DNA of 64,000 nt from Paracoccus sp. DMF-8 (GTDB lineage: Bacteria > Pseudomonadota > Alphaproteobacteria > Rhodobacterales > Rhodobacteraceae), in assembly GCF_029309835.1 (NCBI RefSeq), contig NZ_JARJHL010000010.1, positions 124,001 to 188,000 of the forward strand. The letters are read 5' to 3'. Below, one piece after another: positions 16,724 to 26,564 of this stretch. Positions within the stretch are counted from its first letter, which is position 1; every line of letters begins with the position of its first letter. The position numbers and the translations under genes were made by a program. The notes beneath the pieces were generated by a model, which was given only the letters and a program-made list of their open reading frames with translations, did not search any database and had not been told where the DNA came from.

Positions 16724-18052
16724 TCAGACTTCCTCGATGCGCAACTCGACCGGCTCGCCGACGATCACCCCGGTCTTGGGCAGGGTCTCGATGGCAAAGT
16801 CGATGGCGTCGGGGGTCGTCTTGTCGGTTACGATCAGCACCGGCACGCTGGAGCCATCGGCATGGCCGTATTGGCGCATCCGGTCGATGGAAATCCCGGC
16901 ATCACCCAGAACCGAGGCGATCTTGGCCAGCGCGCCCGGCTTGTCCTGCAGTTCCAGCCGCATGTAATAGGCGGCGGGCACGGCGGTCCGGGCGGGTTGC
17001 GCGGGCTCCAGCCGGGCGGCGGGCTGACCGAATGTCGGGATGCGGACATTGCGCGCAATCTCGATCACGTCGGACATGACCGAGCTTGCGGTCGGCCCTT
17101 CGCCCGCGCCGGCACCGCGCAGGACGATCTGACCGACGCTGTCGCCTTCGATCACGACCATATTCGTGCCACCCTGCAACTGTCCCAGGGGGCTGTCGGC
17201 CGGCACAAGACAGGGCGACATGCGCTGTTCCAGCCCGCGCGCGGTCATCTGCGCGACGCCCAGCAGTTTGATGCGATACCCCATATCGGCGGCGCGGCGG
17301 ATATCGTCGATGCTGACCCGCTCGATCCCCTCGATCTCGACGGCGTCAAAGGCCGGGCGGGTGCCGAAGGCGATGGACGACAGGATGGCCAGCTTGTGGC
17401 TGGCGTCGATGCCGCCCACGTCCAGCGTCGGATCAGCCTCCAGATAGCCCAGCTGGCGGGCTTCTTCAAAGACGGTTTCATAGGGCAGGCCCGCGCTTTC
17501 CATGCGGGTCAGGATATAGTTGCAGGTGCCGTTCATCACGCCCATGACGCGGTTGATGCGGTTCGCGGCCAGCGATCCCGTCATCGTCTTGATGACCGGA
17601 ATGCCGCCCGCCACGGCCGCCTCGAAACGCACGACGCGGCCCTGCGCCTCGGCGAATTCGGCGATTTCCTGACCGTGGATGGCCAGCAGCGCCTTGTTGG
17701 CGGTGACCACATCCTTGCCCGACTGCAAGGCGACCATGATCGCCTCGCGGGCGATGCCTTCATCGCCGCCGATCAGCTCGATAAAGACATCGACATCGTC
17801 GCGCCGCGCCAGCGCGCGCGCATCGCTTTCCCAGGCATAATCCGACAGATCCATGTCGCGGTTCTTCTGCCGGTCGCGTGCCGAAACCGCCGTCACGACG
17901 ATCGGACGCCCCGCGCGCGCCGCCAGCATCGCGGCATTTTTCTGGATGATCTTGACGGTCCCGGTCCCGACGGTGCCAAGACCGGCAATGCCAAGGCGCA
18001 AAGGGCCGGGGTGCTGAGATGTCGTTTCGTTCGCAATGCTTTGGGAGGACAT
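16724..18052 (-). CDS. hom: homoserine dehydrogenase
   Basis: 442-residue monofunctional enzyme reducing aspartate semialdehyde to homoserine for Thr/Met synthesis. The NAD(P) fold begins 'LRLGIAGLGTVGTGT' (residues about 18-32); 'VTANKALLA' and 'GIPVIKTM..SLAANRINRVMGVMNGTCNYILT' are the catalytic-domain hallmarks, followed by 'LDVGGIDASHKLAILSSIAFG'. A C-terminal ACT domain starts near residue 355 ('RLELQDKPGALAKIASVL'), the usual site of threonine feedback. The ATG at 18052 was chosen over a GTG 26 codons upstream because the extra residues are not conserved. Confidence 0.96.
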   Translation of the reverse strand: MSSQSIANETTSQHPGPLRLGIAGLGTVGTGTVKIIQKNAAMLAARAGRPIVVTAVSARDRQKNRDMDLSDYAWESDARALARRDDVDVFIELIGGDEGIAREAIMVALQSGKDVVTANKALLAIHGQEIAEFAEAQGRVVRFEAAVAGGIPVIKTMTGSLAANRINRVMGVMNGTCNYILTRMESAGLPYETVFEEARQLGYLEADPTLDVGGIDASHKLAILSSIAFGTRPAFDAVEIEGIERVSIDDIRRAADMGYRIKLLGVAQMTARGLEQRMSPCLVPADSPLGQLQGGTNMVVIEGDSVGQIVLRGAGAGEGPTASSVMSDVIEIARNVRIPTFGQPAARLEPAQPARTAVPAAYYMRLELQDKPGALAKIASVLGDAGISIDRMRQYGHADGSSVPVLIVTDKTTPDAIDFAIETLPKTGVIVGEPVELRIEEV

Positions 18053-18148
18053 AGGGTTCTCGTTCTGACGACTTCTGCGGGTGTTATCCGAAGCAGGGGG
18101 GCGTTGCAACGCAGGCGCGCGCCCGATCACGGCTTTTGACGGCGCCGC

Positions 18149-18676
18149 CTAATCGTCGCCGGGCCAAACGCTGTCGATTCCGGTGCCGCGCATGATCGCG
18201 GTGATGCGCAGCCCGATGTCATGCGTCTCGCGCGTCAGGCGGTCCAGATCACCGATCCCCATGTCCTCGGGGAAAACCTCGCCGCGCGTATTGACAAAGG
18301 CCGGATGCCAGCGCCCCGGATCCCCGGTCGGGCGCCACGAGGCATGGCAGAGCAGGTTGCGCATCTGCTTGATCGCGATCAGCTCATCGTTCAGCGCATC
18401 GCGCCCGCGAACCCCCGGATGGCGGCGCAGCGCGGCATCCAGCTGCTCGACCAGCGTGCCCATGGAATCATCGGCGATATCGCTCATCCGCCGCAGCCAG
18501 CGCTGCATTTCGGCGTCGGACAGATCATCGGCCAGCCGGGCACGGTCCAGCGTATAGATCGTGCGCTTCATGATCTCTTCCAGCCAGCCGAAAGCGGCAA
18601 CGGCATGGCCAAGCGCTGCCGCGAATTCGGCGGGCAGCCGGTGATAGGCTTCCGGCGCCGCGCTCATTCGCGCCAC
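18149..18676 (-). CDS. hypothetical all-helical protein, HEPN-like
   Basis: 175 residues, strongly helical, no signal or membrane segment. 'GHAVAAFGWLEEIMKRTIYTL' near the N-terminus and 'IKQMRNLLCHASWRP' near residue 110 resemble a wide family of proteins with a 'W.LE' helix and an RNxxxH helix. The RNLLCH hexamer fits the R-x4-H signature of HEPN domains, which act as RNases or as toxin-antitoxin components. No partner nucleotidyltransferase is nearby. It overlaps the start side of the region after the glycosyltransferase gene by 13 bases, suggesting translational coupling. Function is unproven. Confidence 0.5.
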   Translation of the reverse strand: MARMSAAPEAYHRLPAEFAAALGHAVAAFGWLEEIMKRTIYTLDRARLADDLSDAEMQRWLRRMSDIADDSMGTLVEQLDAALRRHPGVRGRDALNDELIAIKQMRNLLCHASWRPTGDPGRWHPAFVNTRGEVFPEDMGIGDLDRLTRETHDIGLRITAIMRGTGIDSVWPGDD

Positions 18677-19503
18677 AACCGCTGCACCCAGGATACGGGG
18701 CGCAGATAATGACGCAGATGTTTCGACAGGCTTTCGCGTCGCCGCCCGTCGAAAGCGGCGCGGATGTGATCCAGAGGGGCGCGATGCACGTCCTGCTCAT
18801 CCCACCGCCCGGCAACCGCATCGGGCGGGTTCAGGTTGCCCGCAAAGATCACGATCCGCGCGCCCTTGGGAATACGCGCCTCGCGGATATAGTTCAGCGG
18901 AAAATTCGGCACGCAATGCATGCGGAAATGCGCCATCCACCCCTTTGGCCAGAACTTGACCCCACCCGGAGCGTGGCGCGTCACGAACCGCTGCTCGAAC
19001 CGGTAGGTGTCGGCCACCCCCTGGGGATCGGCGCGGAAAATCTCCTGCAAGGGCGCCAGGTTGCCGACCTTCATCCGATAGACCGAGGTCTGCCCCATCT
19101 TCTCGAATGGCGTGTTCGGGTTCAGCCCAAGCCAGGTGTCGTCGGGATCGCCGATGGTAAAGAAATCATCCAGATTGCCGGTGATGATCACGTCCAGATC
19201 CAGAAACAGGACGACCCCCTTCACATCGCCCAGATCCCCCCACAACCGCGACTTCGGCCACTTCCCCAAGGTATTCTTCGGCGGCTCATAGTCGAAAACG
19301 GGCAGCGGCCGCACCTCGATATCGGGATGCAGACCCGCCCCGTCATCGGTGAAACAATACAGCCGGAACGGCGGGGTGATGTTGCGCGACACCATCCCAT
19401 GCAGGCGATTGACGAATTCCGGCCCGAATTTCGTGCCCCATTTGATGCAGATGATCTGCTTGACGCAGCCGTTCCGCCCGTCGTTCACGCCGCTTTCGTC
19501 CAT
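18664..19503 (-). CDS. glycosyltransferase (GT8-like, DxD type)
   Basis: 279 residues. The order 'IICIKWGTKFGPEFVNRLHG', 'PFRLYCFTDDGAGL', 'WGDLGDVKGVVLFLDLDVIITG' and 'DTWLGLNPNTPFEKM' resembles retaining glycosyltransferases with a nucleotide-sugar fold. The DLDV segment is the metal-binding DxD motif at about residue 103. There is no membrane segment. Similar Rhodobacteraceae proteins are annotated simply as glycosyltransferase. Its stop overlaps the next gene (the HEPN-like protein) by 13 bases. Confidence 0.68.
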   Translation of the reverse strand: MDESGVNDGRNGCVKQIICIKWGTKFGPEFVNRLHGMVSRNITPPFRLYCFTDDGAGLHPDIEVRPLPVFDYEPPKNTLGKWPKSRLWGDLGDVKGVVLFLDLDVIITGNLDDFFTIGDPDDTWLGLNPNTPFEKMGQTSVYRMKVGNLAPLQEIFRADPQGVADTYRFEQRFVTRHAPGGVKFWPKGWMAHFRMHCVPNFPLNYIREARIPKGARIVIFAGNLNPPDAVAGRWDEQDVHRAPLDHIRAAFDGRRRESLSKHLRHYLRPVSWVQRLWRE

Positions 19504-19690
19504 CGCATGTCCTTCCCGTCCTTGCCCCGGAGTTTTTCACAGCCATCCGCCCAAGGAAAGGGCCGGAACGGAAAAGACCCGCCGCCCGGGTCCCGGAACG
19601 GCAGGCCTTTCTTCATCACTCAAATACCCATGCGGCAGCGCCATCAGGCGTCCCCGGCGCAGGATCGGGCCCAGAATCAGGCGCCGGATA
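19504..19690. other. intergenic region after mcm
   Basis: 187 bases between the mcm stop and the glycosyltransferase start. It contains a GC-rich imperfect hairpin around AAGACCCGCCGCCCGGGTC (19575-19593), which could terminate mcm transcription. No gene seen. Confidence 0.35.
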
Positions 19691-21832
19691 TCAGGCGCGG
19701 GCGGCGCGGATCAGCGACAGGATATCCTTGGCGGCGGCGGGGATATTCGTCCCCGGTCCAAAGATCGCCTTGACCCCGGCGCCTTTCAGGAAATCGTAAT
19801 CCTGCTGGGGAATGACGCCGCCGCAGATGACGATGATATCCTCGGATCCCTGCGCCTTCAGCGCCTCGATCAGCTTGGGTGCCAGAGTCTTGTGACCGGC
19901 GGCCTGACTGGAAATCCCGATGACATGGACGTCATTGTCGATGGCGTCCTGCGCGGCTTCTGCCGGGGTCTGGAACAAGGGTCCCACGTCCACGTCGAAG
20001 CCGATATCGGCGAAGGCGGTCGCGATGACCTTGGCGCCGCGGTCATGGCCGTCCTGACCCATCTTGACGACCAGCATCCGCGGACGGCGGCCCTCTTCTT
20101 CGGCGAAAGCCTCGACATCGGCACGGATCGCGGCGAAATCCGCATCACCTTCATAGGCGGCGCCATAGACACCGGCCAGGGTCTTGACCTCGGCGCGGTG
20201 ACGGCCGAATTCCTTTTCCATCGCCATAGAGATTTCCCCAACAGATGCACGGGCCCGGGCCGCCTCGACAGCCGCCTCCAGCAGATTGCCACCCTCGCGG
20301 GCGCGGCGGGTCACTTCGTCCAGCGCGGCCTGACAGGCCGCCTCGTCGCGGGTGGCGCGGATCTGGTTCAGGCGCGCGATCTGGGCATCGCGGACCATCA
20401 TGTTGTCGATGTCCAGAATGTCCAGATCGTCTTCCTTGGCCAGACGATACTTGTTCACGCCGACGATGACCTCGTCGCCGCGGTCGATCATCGCCTGACG
20501 CCGCGCCGCCGATTCCTCGATGCGAAGCTTGGGCATGCCGGTCGCCACGGCCTTGGTCATGCCGCCCAGTTCCTCGACCTCCTCGATCAGGGCCCAGGCC
20601 TTTTCGATCAGTTCGGCGGTCAGGCTTTCGACGTAATAGGACCCTGCCAGCGGGTCGATGACATGGGTGATGCCGGTTTCTTCCTGCAAGATCAGTTGGG
20701 TATTGCGCGCGATCCGGGCGCTGAAATCGGTCGGCAGGGCAATCGCCTCGTCCAGCGCATTGGTGTGCAGCGACTGCGTGCCGCCAAGCGCCGCCGACAT
20801 CGCCTCGAAGGCGGTGCGCACGACGTTGTTATAGGGGTCCTGTTCCTGCAACGACACGCCCGAGGTCTGGCAATGTGTGCGCAGCATCAGGCTGCTTTCC
20901 TTCTTGGGGTTGAATTCCTGCATGATGCGGTGCCACAGGAACCGCGCCGCGCGCAGCTTGGCGGCCTCCATGAAGAAATTCATGCCGATGGCGAAAAAGA
21001 ACGACAGCCGGCCCGCGAATTTGTCGACATCCATGCCGGTGGCCAGCGCGGCGCGGACATATTCGCGCCCGTCGGCCATGGTGAAGGCCAGTTCCTGCAC
21101 AAGGTTCGCGCCCGCTTCCTGCATGTGATAGCCGGAAATCGAGATCGAGTTGAATTTCGGCATCTCGTTACTGGTATATTCGATGATATCCGCGATGATC
21201 CGCATCGAAGGTTCGGGCGGATAGATATAGGTGTTGCGGACCATGAATTCCTTCAGAATGTCATTCTGGATCGTGCCCGACAGCACGGCCCGCGAATGGC
21301 CCTGTTCTTCGCCCGCGACGATGAAATTCGCCAGAATCGGGATCACGGCGCCGTTCATGGTCATGGACACGGAAACTTTATCCAGCGGAATGCCGTCGAA
21401 CAGGATCTTCATGTCCTCGACGCTGTCGATGGCGACACCGGCCTTGCCAACGTCACCTTCGACGCGGGGATGGTCGCTGTCATAGCCGCGGTGCGTCGCC
21501 AGATCGAAGGCCACGGACACGCCCTGCTGACCGGCGGCCAGGTTGCGGCGGTAAAAGGCGTTCGATTCCTCGGCCGTGGAAAAGCCCGCATATTGGCGGA
21601 TTGTCCAGGGGCGGCCCGCATACATCGTCGCGCGCGGACCACGGGTGAATGGCGCGATGCCGGGCAGGGTGCCCATATGCGGCAGGTCCCGGACATCGGC
21701 TTCGGTATACAGCGGCTTGACCGTGATTCCTTCCAGCGTCTGCCAGTCCAGACTGTCGGGTTCGGCCCCTTTCAGTTCCTTTGCGGCCAGCTTGCGCCAG
21801 TCGTCCATGGTGGGTTTTGCGTTTTCGGTCAT
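19691..21832 (-). CDS. mcm: methylmalonyl-CoA mutase
   Basis: 713-residue adenosylcobalamin-dependent mutase converting (R)-methylmalonyl-CoA to succinyl-CoA, the last step of propionyl-CoA assimilation. The N-terminal barrel includes '[20 protein letters not shown]', '[20 protein letters not shown]' and '[18 protein letters not shown]', the substrate-binding segments. The C-terminal B12 domain has the base-off motif DGHDRGAKV near residue 600 and '[20 protein letters not shown]'. Length fits single-subunit mutases. It is at the downstream end of the pccB-pccA cluster, all on the minus strand. Confidence 0.97.
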   Translation of the reverse strand: MTENAKPTMDDWRKLAAKELKGAEPDSLDWQTLEGITVKPLYTEADVRDLPHMGTLPGIAPFTRGPRATMYAGRPWTIRQYAGFSTAEESNAFYRRNLAAGQQGVSVAFDLATHRGYDSDHPRVEGDVGKAGVAIDSVEDMKILFDGIPLDKVSVSMTMNGAVIPILANFIVAGEEQGHSRAVLSGTIQNDILKEFMVRNTYIYPPEPSMRIIADIIEYTSNEMPKFNSISISGYHMQEAGANLVQELAFTMADGREYVRAALATGMDVDKFAGRLSFFFAIGMNFFMEAAKLRAARFLWHRIMQEFNPKKESSLMLRTHCQTSGVSLQEQDPYNNVVRTAFEAMSAALGGTQSLHTNALDEAIALPTDFSARIARNTQLILQEETGITHVIDPLAGSYYVESLTAELIEKAWALIEEVEELGGMTKAVATGMPKLRIEESAARRQAMIDRGDEVIVGVNKYRLAKEDDLDILDIDNMMVRDAQIARLNQIRATRDEAACQAALDEVTRRAREGGNLLEAAVEAARARASVGEISMAMEKEFGRHRAEVKTLAGVYGAAYEGDADFAAIRADVEAFAEEEGRRPRMLVVKMGQDGHDRGAKVIATAFADIGFDVDVGPLFQTPAEAAQDAIDNDVHVIGISSQAAGHKTLAPKLIEALKAQGSEDIIVICGGVIPQQDYDFLKGAGVKAIFGPGTNIPAAAKDILSLIRAARA

Positions 21833-21886
21833 CTTGCGTCCTTTCCCACGACCCCTGGAAACCTATATGGATAGGCAAGTGAGGGG

Positions 21887-22417
21887 ATGATGAAATTCAA
21901 TCGGTTGATTTTGCTGGTGGCCGTTCCGCTGATTGCAGCGATGGGGGGCCGGTCCGAGGAAGACGAGCAGGGCTCGCGGTATGTGCGGGGCGTTGTCGGC
22001 GCGGGGCAGGAAACCCCTGCGGATCCGGTCGAGGCGCCCGTGGCCCCGGCCGAGCTGGAAATCGTCGCCGCGTCCGAGGCCGACCCCGACCAGTTCCTGT
22101 GGAAGCAGCGGCCCGTAGTGATCTTTGCCGATACGCCGCAGGATCCGGCCTTTGTTGAACAGTTGCGCATGATCGAACGCGATCCGGCGCAGCTTCTGGC
22201 GCGCGATGTGGTGATCGTCACCGACACCGATCCGGCGGCCGGTTCCGCATGGCGGCGCAACCTGCGCCCCGAAGGGTTTTCGCTGGTCCTGCTGGACAAG
22301 GACGGGCAGGTGAAACAGCGCAAGCCCTCGCCCTGGTCGGTGCGCGAAATCTGGCGCGCGATCGACAAATTCTCGCTGCGCAGGCAGGAAATCGGCAGGG
22401 CCGGGCTGGTGCCATAG
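21887..22417 (+). CDS. DUF4174 domain-containing protein
   Basis: 176 residues (175 from the second ATG at 21890). An N-terminal hydrophobic stretch (LILLVAVPLIAAMGG) looks like a signal peptide or anchor, followed by a Pro/Ala-rich linker and a thioredoxin-like domain: 'QRPVVIFADTPQDPAFVEQL', 'RDVVIVTDTDPAAGSAWRR' and 'GFSLVLLDKDGQVKQRKPSP' ending 'SVREIWRAIDKFSLRRQE'. This C-terminal pattern is the DUF4174 signature; no catalytic cysteines are present. Divergent from mcm (54 bases). Role unknown. Confidence 0.75.
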   Translation: MMKFNRLILLVAVPLIAAMGGRSEEDEQGSRYVRGVVGAGQETPADPVEAPVAPAELEIVAASEADPDQFLWKQRPVVIFADTPQDPAFVEQLRMIERDPAQLLARDVVIVTDTDPAAGSAWRRNLRPEGFSLVLLDKDGQVKQRKPSPWSVREIWRAIDKFSLRRQEIGRAGLVP

Positions 22418-22567
22418 GGCGCGGCCCGGCGGATTGGGCGCATTCCGTTGCCGTTGCGCGCGTTGCACGCAGGGATATTGCGAAATGCGCGCGTCATGAC
22501 TACCTTTGTGTCACGGGCAGGGTGCTGCCCGTCGCGAATGTCATGCCTGCCCTGAAAGGAGCCGCCC

Positions 22568-22759
22568 ATGAAAACGCCGCTTTCGCCGCGCAAACCGGAT
22601 GCCCGGCCCTCGAAAAACCGTCCGGCTGATTCGCGCCCCGCTGCGTCGGATGACAGCTTCGTCGCCCGGCTGGCCAAGGCCCGCACGGCGAATGAAATGA
22701 CCAGCCTGATCGGATTGAAACCCATCAAAGGCCGCTCCGGTCCAAAGATCGCCTATTAA
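22568..22759 (+). CDS. small hypothetical protein
   Basis: 63 residues (MKTPLSPRKPDARPSKNRP...). A good ribosome site AAAGGAG lies eight bases before the ATG. The N-terminal half is Pro/Ser/Arg-rich and probably disordered; the conserved-looking end is 'FVARLAKARTANEMTSLIGL' followed by KPIKGRSGPKIAY. No family known to me. Its end overlaps the convergent gene at 22725 by 35 bases. Confidence 0.55.
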   Translation: MKTPLSPRKPDARPSKNRPADSRPAASDDSFVARLAKARTANEMTSLIGLKPIKGRSGPKIAY

Positions 22760-23396
22760 GGCGATCACGCATTTCCGCCAGTTCTGACGGCAGACTGGCC
22801 GCGATGGCGTCCACGCGCGCCCGCTCATCGCTTTCATGCAATTCCAGAATCGTCGCATCGCCGCCATGCAGGCTGGCCAGCAGGATACGGATCGCCTCAT
22901 ATCCGGTTTCGCGCGCGACTTCGGACAGTTCCAGATAATCGACAAACATATCCGCCGCGCGGTCGCTGTTGCGGGCGGCCAGATCGGGCAGTTGCGTCTC
23001 GAACGACCGCATCAGCGCGATCTGGCGGTAATAGGTCACGACCGGGTCGATGACCAAACCGGGCAGGATATGCACCTCTTCGATGATCGCCGAGAAAATC
23101 CGGTCGTTGCTGTTGTCGGGCAGCATCTGGATAAAGCCGTTTTCGCGGATATGACGCACGGCGTCATGGGCGTCGCGCAGATCCAGCCGCTGGTTTTCCA
23201 GCGCGACGACATGGGCGCGGATTTCGGCCAGAATGGCGCGCTGGATATCGCTGACCCGTTCCGCCCGGCGCTTGGCGTCGCGGCGCAGGTTCTGGACCGC
23301 CACGACCCACCAGCCCGCAGCCAGAAACAGCCCGGCGATGACCGCCTGCTGCGCCTGAGGGCTGAGATATGGGTCCAGAGGCGGCATGGTTACCAC
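22725..23396 (-). CDS. membrane-anchored hypothetical protein
   Basis: 223 residues. One transmembrane helix near the N-terminus ('AVIAGLFLAAGWWVVAVQN') is followed by a basic stretch and a long helical cytoplasmic region containing 'ILAEIRAHVVALENQRLDLR' and 'FIQMLPDNSNDRIFSAIIEE'. No catalytic motif. Similar one-helix proteins of unknown role occur in Rhodobacteraceae next to pccA. It starts about 120 bases after the pccA stop on the same strand. Confidence 0.5.
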   Translation of the reverse strand: MVTMPPLDPYLSPQAQQAVIAGLFLAAGWWVVAVQNLRRDAKRRAERVSDIQRAILAEIRAHVVALENQRLDLRDAHDAVRHIRENGFIQMLPDNSNDRIFSAIIEEVHILPGLVIDPVVTYYRQIALMRSFETQLPDLAARNSDRAADMFVDYLELSEVARETGYEAIRILLASLHGGDATILELHESDERARVDAIAASLPSELAEMRDRLNRRSLDRSGL

Positions 23397-23515
23397 AACC
23401 CTCGCCAGATGCGCGTGATGACATCAGGCCCGACGGGTGCCAGGGCGATGCGCAGGAAAACCTGCGCATCCGTATTCCGCACCACGAAAGGCAAGACGTG
23501 GAAACCCATCGGGAT

Positions 23516-25545
23516 TTACTCGAACTCCATGATGATTTCGTCCACCGCAAGGCTTTGGCCGGGGGCGGCATGGATCGCCTTGATCACGGCCTTTTTCTCG
23601 GCGCGCAGGATGTTTTCCATCTTCATCGCCTCGACCGTGGCCAGCGCCTGACCGTCCTGAACCTCGTCCCCGACCTCGACATTGATCTTCACCACCAGAC
23701 CCGGCATCGGGCACAGCAGCAGGTTCGAGGTATCCGGCGGCAGTTTTTCGGGCATCAGCCGCGCCAGTTCGGCGGCGCGCGGGCGGCGGACATGAACCTT
23801 CAGATCCGCGCCGTCCAGCCGCATCCGGAAGCCCGAGGATCTGCGTTCGACCTTGACCACCAGCGGCGCGCTATCGACATTGATCCGGGCCAGCGTCTGG
23901 CCGGGCAGCCAGTCGCTTTCGACGCGCAGCTTGCGGTCGCCGATCTGCACCGTGGAACCGCCCTTGTCGGCCGTGATGCGCACCGGGATTTCGCGGCCCT
24001 GCGCCACGACGACCCAATGCTCGCCGACATGGCGTTCGTGGTTGTCCAGACGCCCGGTGATGCGCGTGCGGCGGATTTCGGCGACGCGGAACATCGCGGC
24101 GGCGGCGGCGGCCAGACGGTCCAGCACCTCATCCGACAGCGTCGCGCCAAGGAAACCTTCGGGATATTCCTCGGCGATGAAGGCGGTGGTGATATTGCCC
24201 GAGACAAAGCGCGGGTGATCCATCACCGCCGACAGGAAGGGCAGGTTGTGGCCGATCCCCTCGACCTCGAATTCGTTCAGCGCCATGCGCATCGCGTCGA
24301 TGGATTTCTCGCGGGTCGGCGCCCATGTGCACAGTTTCGCGATCATCGGGTCGTAGAACATGCTGATCTCGCCGCCTTCAAAGACGCCGGTATCATTGCG
24401 CACCGCGACATCGTCCAGCGCGATTTCCGCAGGCGGACGATAGCGCGTCAGCCGCCCGATCGACGGCAGGAAGTTGCGATAGGGATCTTCGGCATACAGG
24501 CGCGATTCCATTGCCCAGCCGTTGATCTTCAGATCCTCCTGCTTGAAGGGCAGGGGTTCGCCATTCGCGATGCGGATCATCTGTTCGACCAGATCGACGC
24601 CGGTGATCAGTTCGGTGACCGGATGTTCCACCTGCAAACGGGTGTTCATTTCCAGGAAATAGAAATTGCGGTCGCCATCGACGATGAGTTCGACCGTGCC
24701 CGCGCTGTAGTAGCCCACCGCCTTCGCCAGTGCCACGGCACTGTTCACCCATGGCCTTGCGGGTCGCTTCGGTCGACGAAGGGCTGACGGCGCTTCCTCG
24801 ACGACCTTCTGGTGGCGGCGCTGGATGCTGACATTCGCGCTCGTTGCAGGTAGAGCGATGTTGCCGTGCTGATCGCCGAGAACCTGGATTTCGATATGGC
24901 GCGGACTGCGGCATGAATTTCTCGATGAAACATCGCGGTCGTCGCCGAAGCTGTTCAGCGCCTTCACGTTCGGACGATCTCGAAGCCTTCGCGCGCCTCC
25001 GTTTCGTTCACAGGCGAGGCGCATGCCCTTGCCGCCGCCGCCAGGCGCTGGCCTTGATCATCACCGGATAGCCGATCTGTCACTCGAGATCTCGACGGCA
25101 TCATCGGCGTCGCGCGATCAGGCCCATATAGCCGGGCACGACGTATTCACGCCCGCGTCCTGCGCGATCTTTTCGACGTCGATCTTGTCGCCCATCGACC
25201 GCGATGGCGGGCGCTGGGCGGGCCGATGAAGGCGATCATTCGCCTTCGGCCTCCAGCGCGGCGGCGAAGTCCGGTGCGCTCGGACAGGAAGCCGTAGCCC
25301 GGATGCACCGGCCTCGGCGCCGGTCTGGCGTGCATGGCGTCCATGATCTTGTCGGCGATCGAGATAGGACTGGTTCGCAGGCGGCGGCCCGATATGCACC
25401 GCCTCGTCGGCCATCTGCACGATGCGGCGCGCGCGCGTCGGCGTCGGAATAGACGGCGACCGTCTGATATGCCCATGCGCCGCGCGGTCTTGATGACGCG
25501 GCAGGCGATCTCGCCGCGGTTGGCGATCAGGATCTTCTTGAACAT
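23516..25545 (-). pseudogene. pccA: propionyl-CoA carboxylase biotin-containing alpha subunit, multiply frameshifted
   Basis: Biotin carboxylase plus biotin carrier subunit of propionyl-CoA carboxylase. The start at 25545 (MFKKILIANRGEIACRVIKT) is correct, but from about 25470 to 24740 recognisable blocks ('MADEAVHIGPPPANQSYL', 'MGDKIDVEKIAQDAGVN', 'LNSFGDDR', 'PRHIEIQVLGDQHGNI', 'SIQRRHQKVVEEAPSA') alternate between all three frames, needing at least eight indels. From 24740 the frame is clean: '[20 protein letters not shown]' then 'SRLYAEDPYRNFLPS', and a biotinyl domain with 'TVEAMKMENIL' near the end. Such a density of indels with preserved residues points to sequence error, not decay. 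Restored length is about 665-680 residues. Confidence 0.88.
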
Positions 25546-25665
25546 GGCTGTCCCTTGGATTGGGCCTATAGGCCGGCGTTGAACGTGAAAACGCCGCCCC
25601 TGCGCATGGCGGGGACGGCGTCGATGGATTGTCCGGCCAGTGGCTGACCAGAAAGGATATGGCGA

Positions 25666-25896
25666 TCAGTAGCCGCTGCAAACGCCTGCGTCGTTGCACA
25701 GTGCGCCAAGGGCAGCACCGGCCAGCGCGCCTTTTGCCGCGTCGCCGTCACAGGCTTTTGCCGCGACCGCTCCGGCACCGGCGCCGATGGCTGCGTTGCG
25801 GACGTTCGGGCTGACCTGGGTGCCGGGCTGGCAGGCTGCCAGGGTCGATGCGACGACCAGAAGGGCCGAAAGACGGAAGATGTTGCGGGTTTGCAT
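25666..25896 (-). CDS. small glycine-rich lipoprotein
   Basis: 76 residues with a lipoprotein signal: MQTRNIFRLSALLVVASTLAAC, lipobox LAAC with Cys22. The mature part is 'AAIGAGAGAVAAKACDGDAAKG' then 'ALAGAALGALCNDAGVCSGY', a Gly/Ala zipper-like segment with three further cysteines. Resembles glycine-zipper outer-membrane lipoproteins. It lies between pccA and the next minus-strand gene in the propionate cluster; any link to propionate is only positional. Confidence 0.7.
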   Translation of the reverse strand: MQTRNIFRLSALLVVASTLAACQPGTQVSPNVRNAAIGAGAGAVAAKACDGDAAKGALAGAALGALCNDAGVCSGY

Positions 25897-26044
25897 GTCG
25901 TACTGCCTCGTGTTGTGAGCCTGAGCGGCTTGAGCACCGCCTCGGGGTCGTGGTTAATACCAGATGCATACGCAATGGCACAGGATTTTATTCCCGCCAA
26001 TTGAAATGGCCGTGACAAATCGTGGATCGGCAAAGAGATGCGCA

Positions 26045-26452
26045 TCAGGCCTCGTCCTCGTCGTCCCAATCGTCAAGGTCTTCGTCGTCCCAGCCAAAGT
26101 CCGGCGCCTCGGTCGCGAACAGTTCGGGGAACGATGCCTCGGCCCGTTTCAGATCGACGCGCAGCAACTGTTCATAGCTGGTCGGGTCCAGCTTGCCGAT
26201 GGCGACGACCTCGCGGTTCAGCAGCCACGACAGGCGGCCCGCGTCCAGATTGCCCCGTTCAAAGGGTTCATCGCCGAAATGCTGGATCAGCGCCTGCAGG
26301 AATGCCGCATCGGCGCGGCGGTCCGGCGGCTGACGGTCGCGGAAACGTTCGCGCGCAACCAGTTTCGTCGCGCCCTTTTTATTGGCGCGGCGGATGGTGA
26401 ATTGAAAATCGGAAGAGGGTAGACGACCCGGAAAGCCGCGATGCTTCAGCAT
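26045..26452 (-). CDS. hypothetical protein in the propionate cluster
   Basis: 135 residues from the ATG at 26452 (MLKHRGFPGRLPSSDFQFTI). Basic N-terminal half, then 'LIQHFGDEPFERGNLDAGRLSWLLNREVV' (split at GNLDAG) and a very acidic end 'DFGWDDEDLDDWDDEDEA'. The ORF could extend upstream, but the longer version is unconserved-looking and overlaps other signals. Genes of this type occur between pccA and pccB in several Rhodobacteraceae; the function is not known. Confidence 0.55.
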   Translation of the reverse strand: MLKHRGFPGRLPSSDFQFTIRRANKKGATKLVARERFRDRQPPDRRADAAFLQALIQHFGDEPFERGNLDAGRLSWLLNREVVAIGKLDPTSYEQLLRVDLKRAEASFPELFATEAPDFGWDDEDLDDWDDEDEA

Positions 26453-26528
26453 GTTGCGCCCCCTGTGACAAAAGTTGCGAGGGCGGCGGCGGGCGCCGGG
26501 ACTGGCTGCACAGCGGGGTGCAGCGGCT

Positions 26529-26556
26529 GACGCGGGCAAGAAAACCCGCCCGCGTC
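26529..26556 (-). terminator. hairpin after the small lipoprotein gene
   Basis: GACGCGGGC (26529-26537) pairs with GCCCGCGTC (26548-26556) around a ten-base A-rich loop, directly downstream of the minus-strand gene at 26565. No T-run follows on the minus strand, so it may be an attenuating or mRNA-stabilising hairpin rather than a full terminator. Confidence 0.45.
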
Positions 26557-26564
26557 GACAGGCC

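Noticed and set aside
18053..18148. SAM-type riboswitch before hom
   Set aside because: No SAM-II-like conserved segments in the 96-base leader.
19349..21874. 841-codon plus-strand open frame
   Set aside because: It is the antisense of methylmalonyl-CoA mutase. Its protein has no domains and the opposite strand codes a perfect enzyme; long antisense frames are expected at this GC content.
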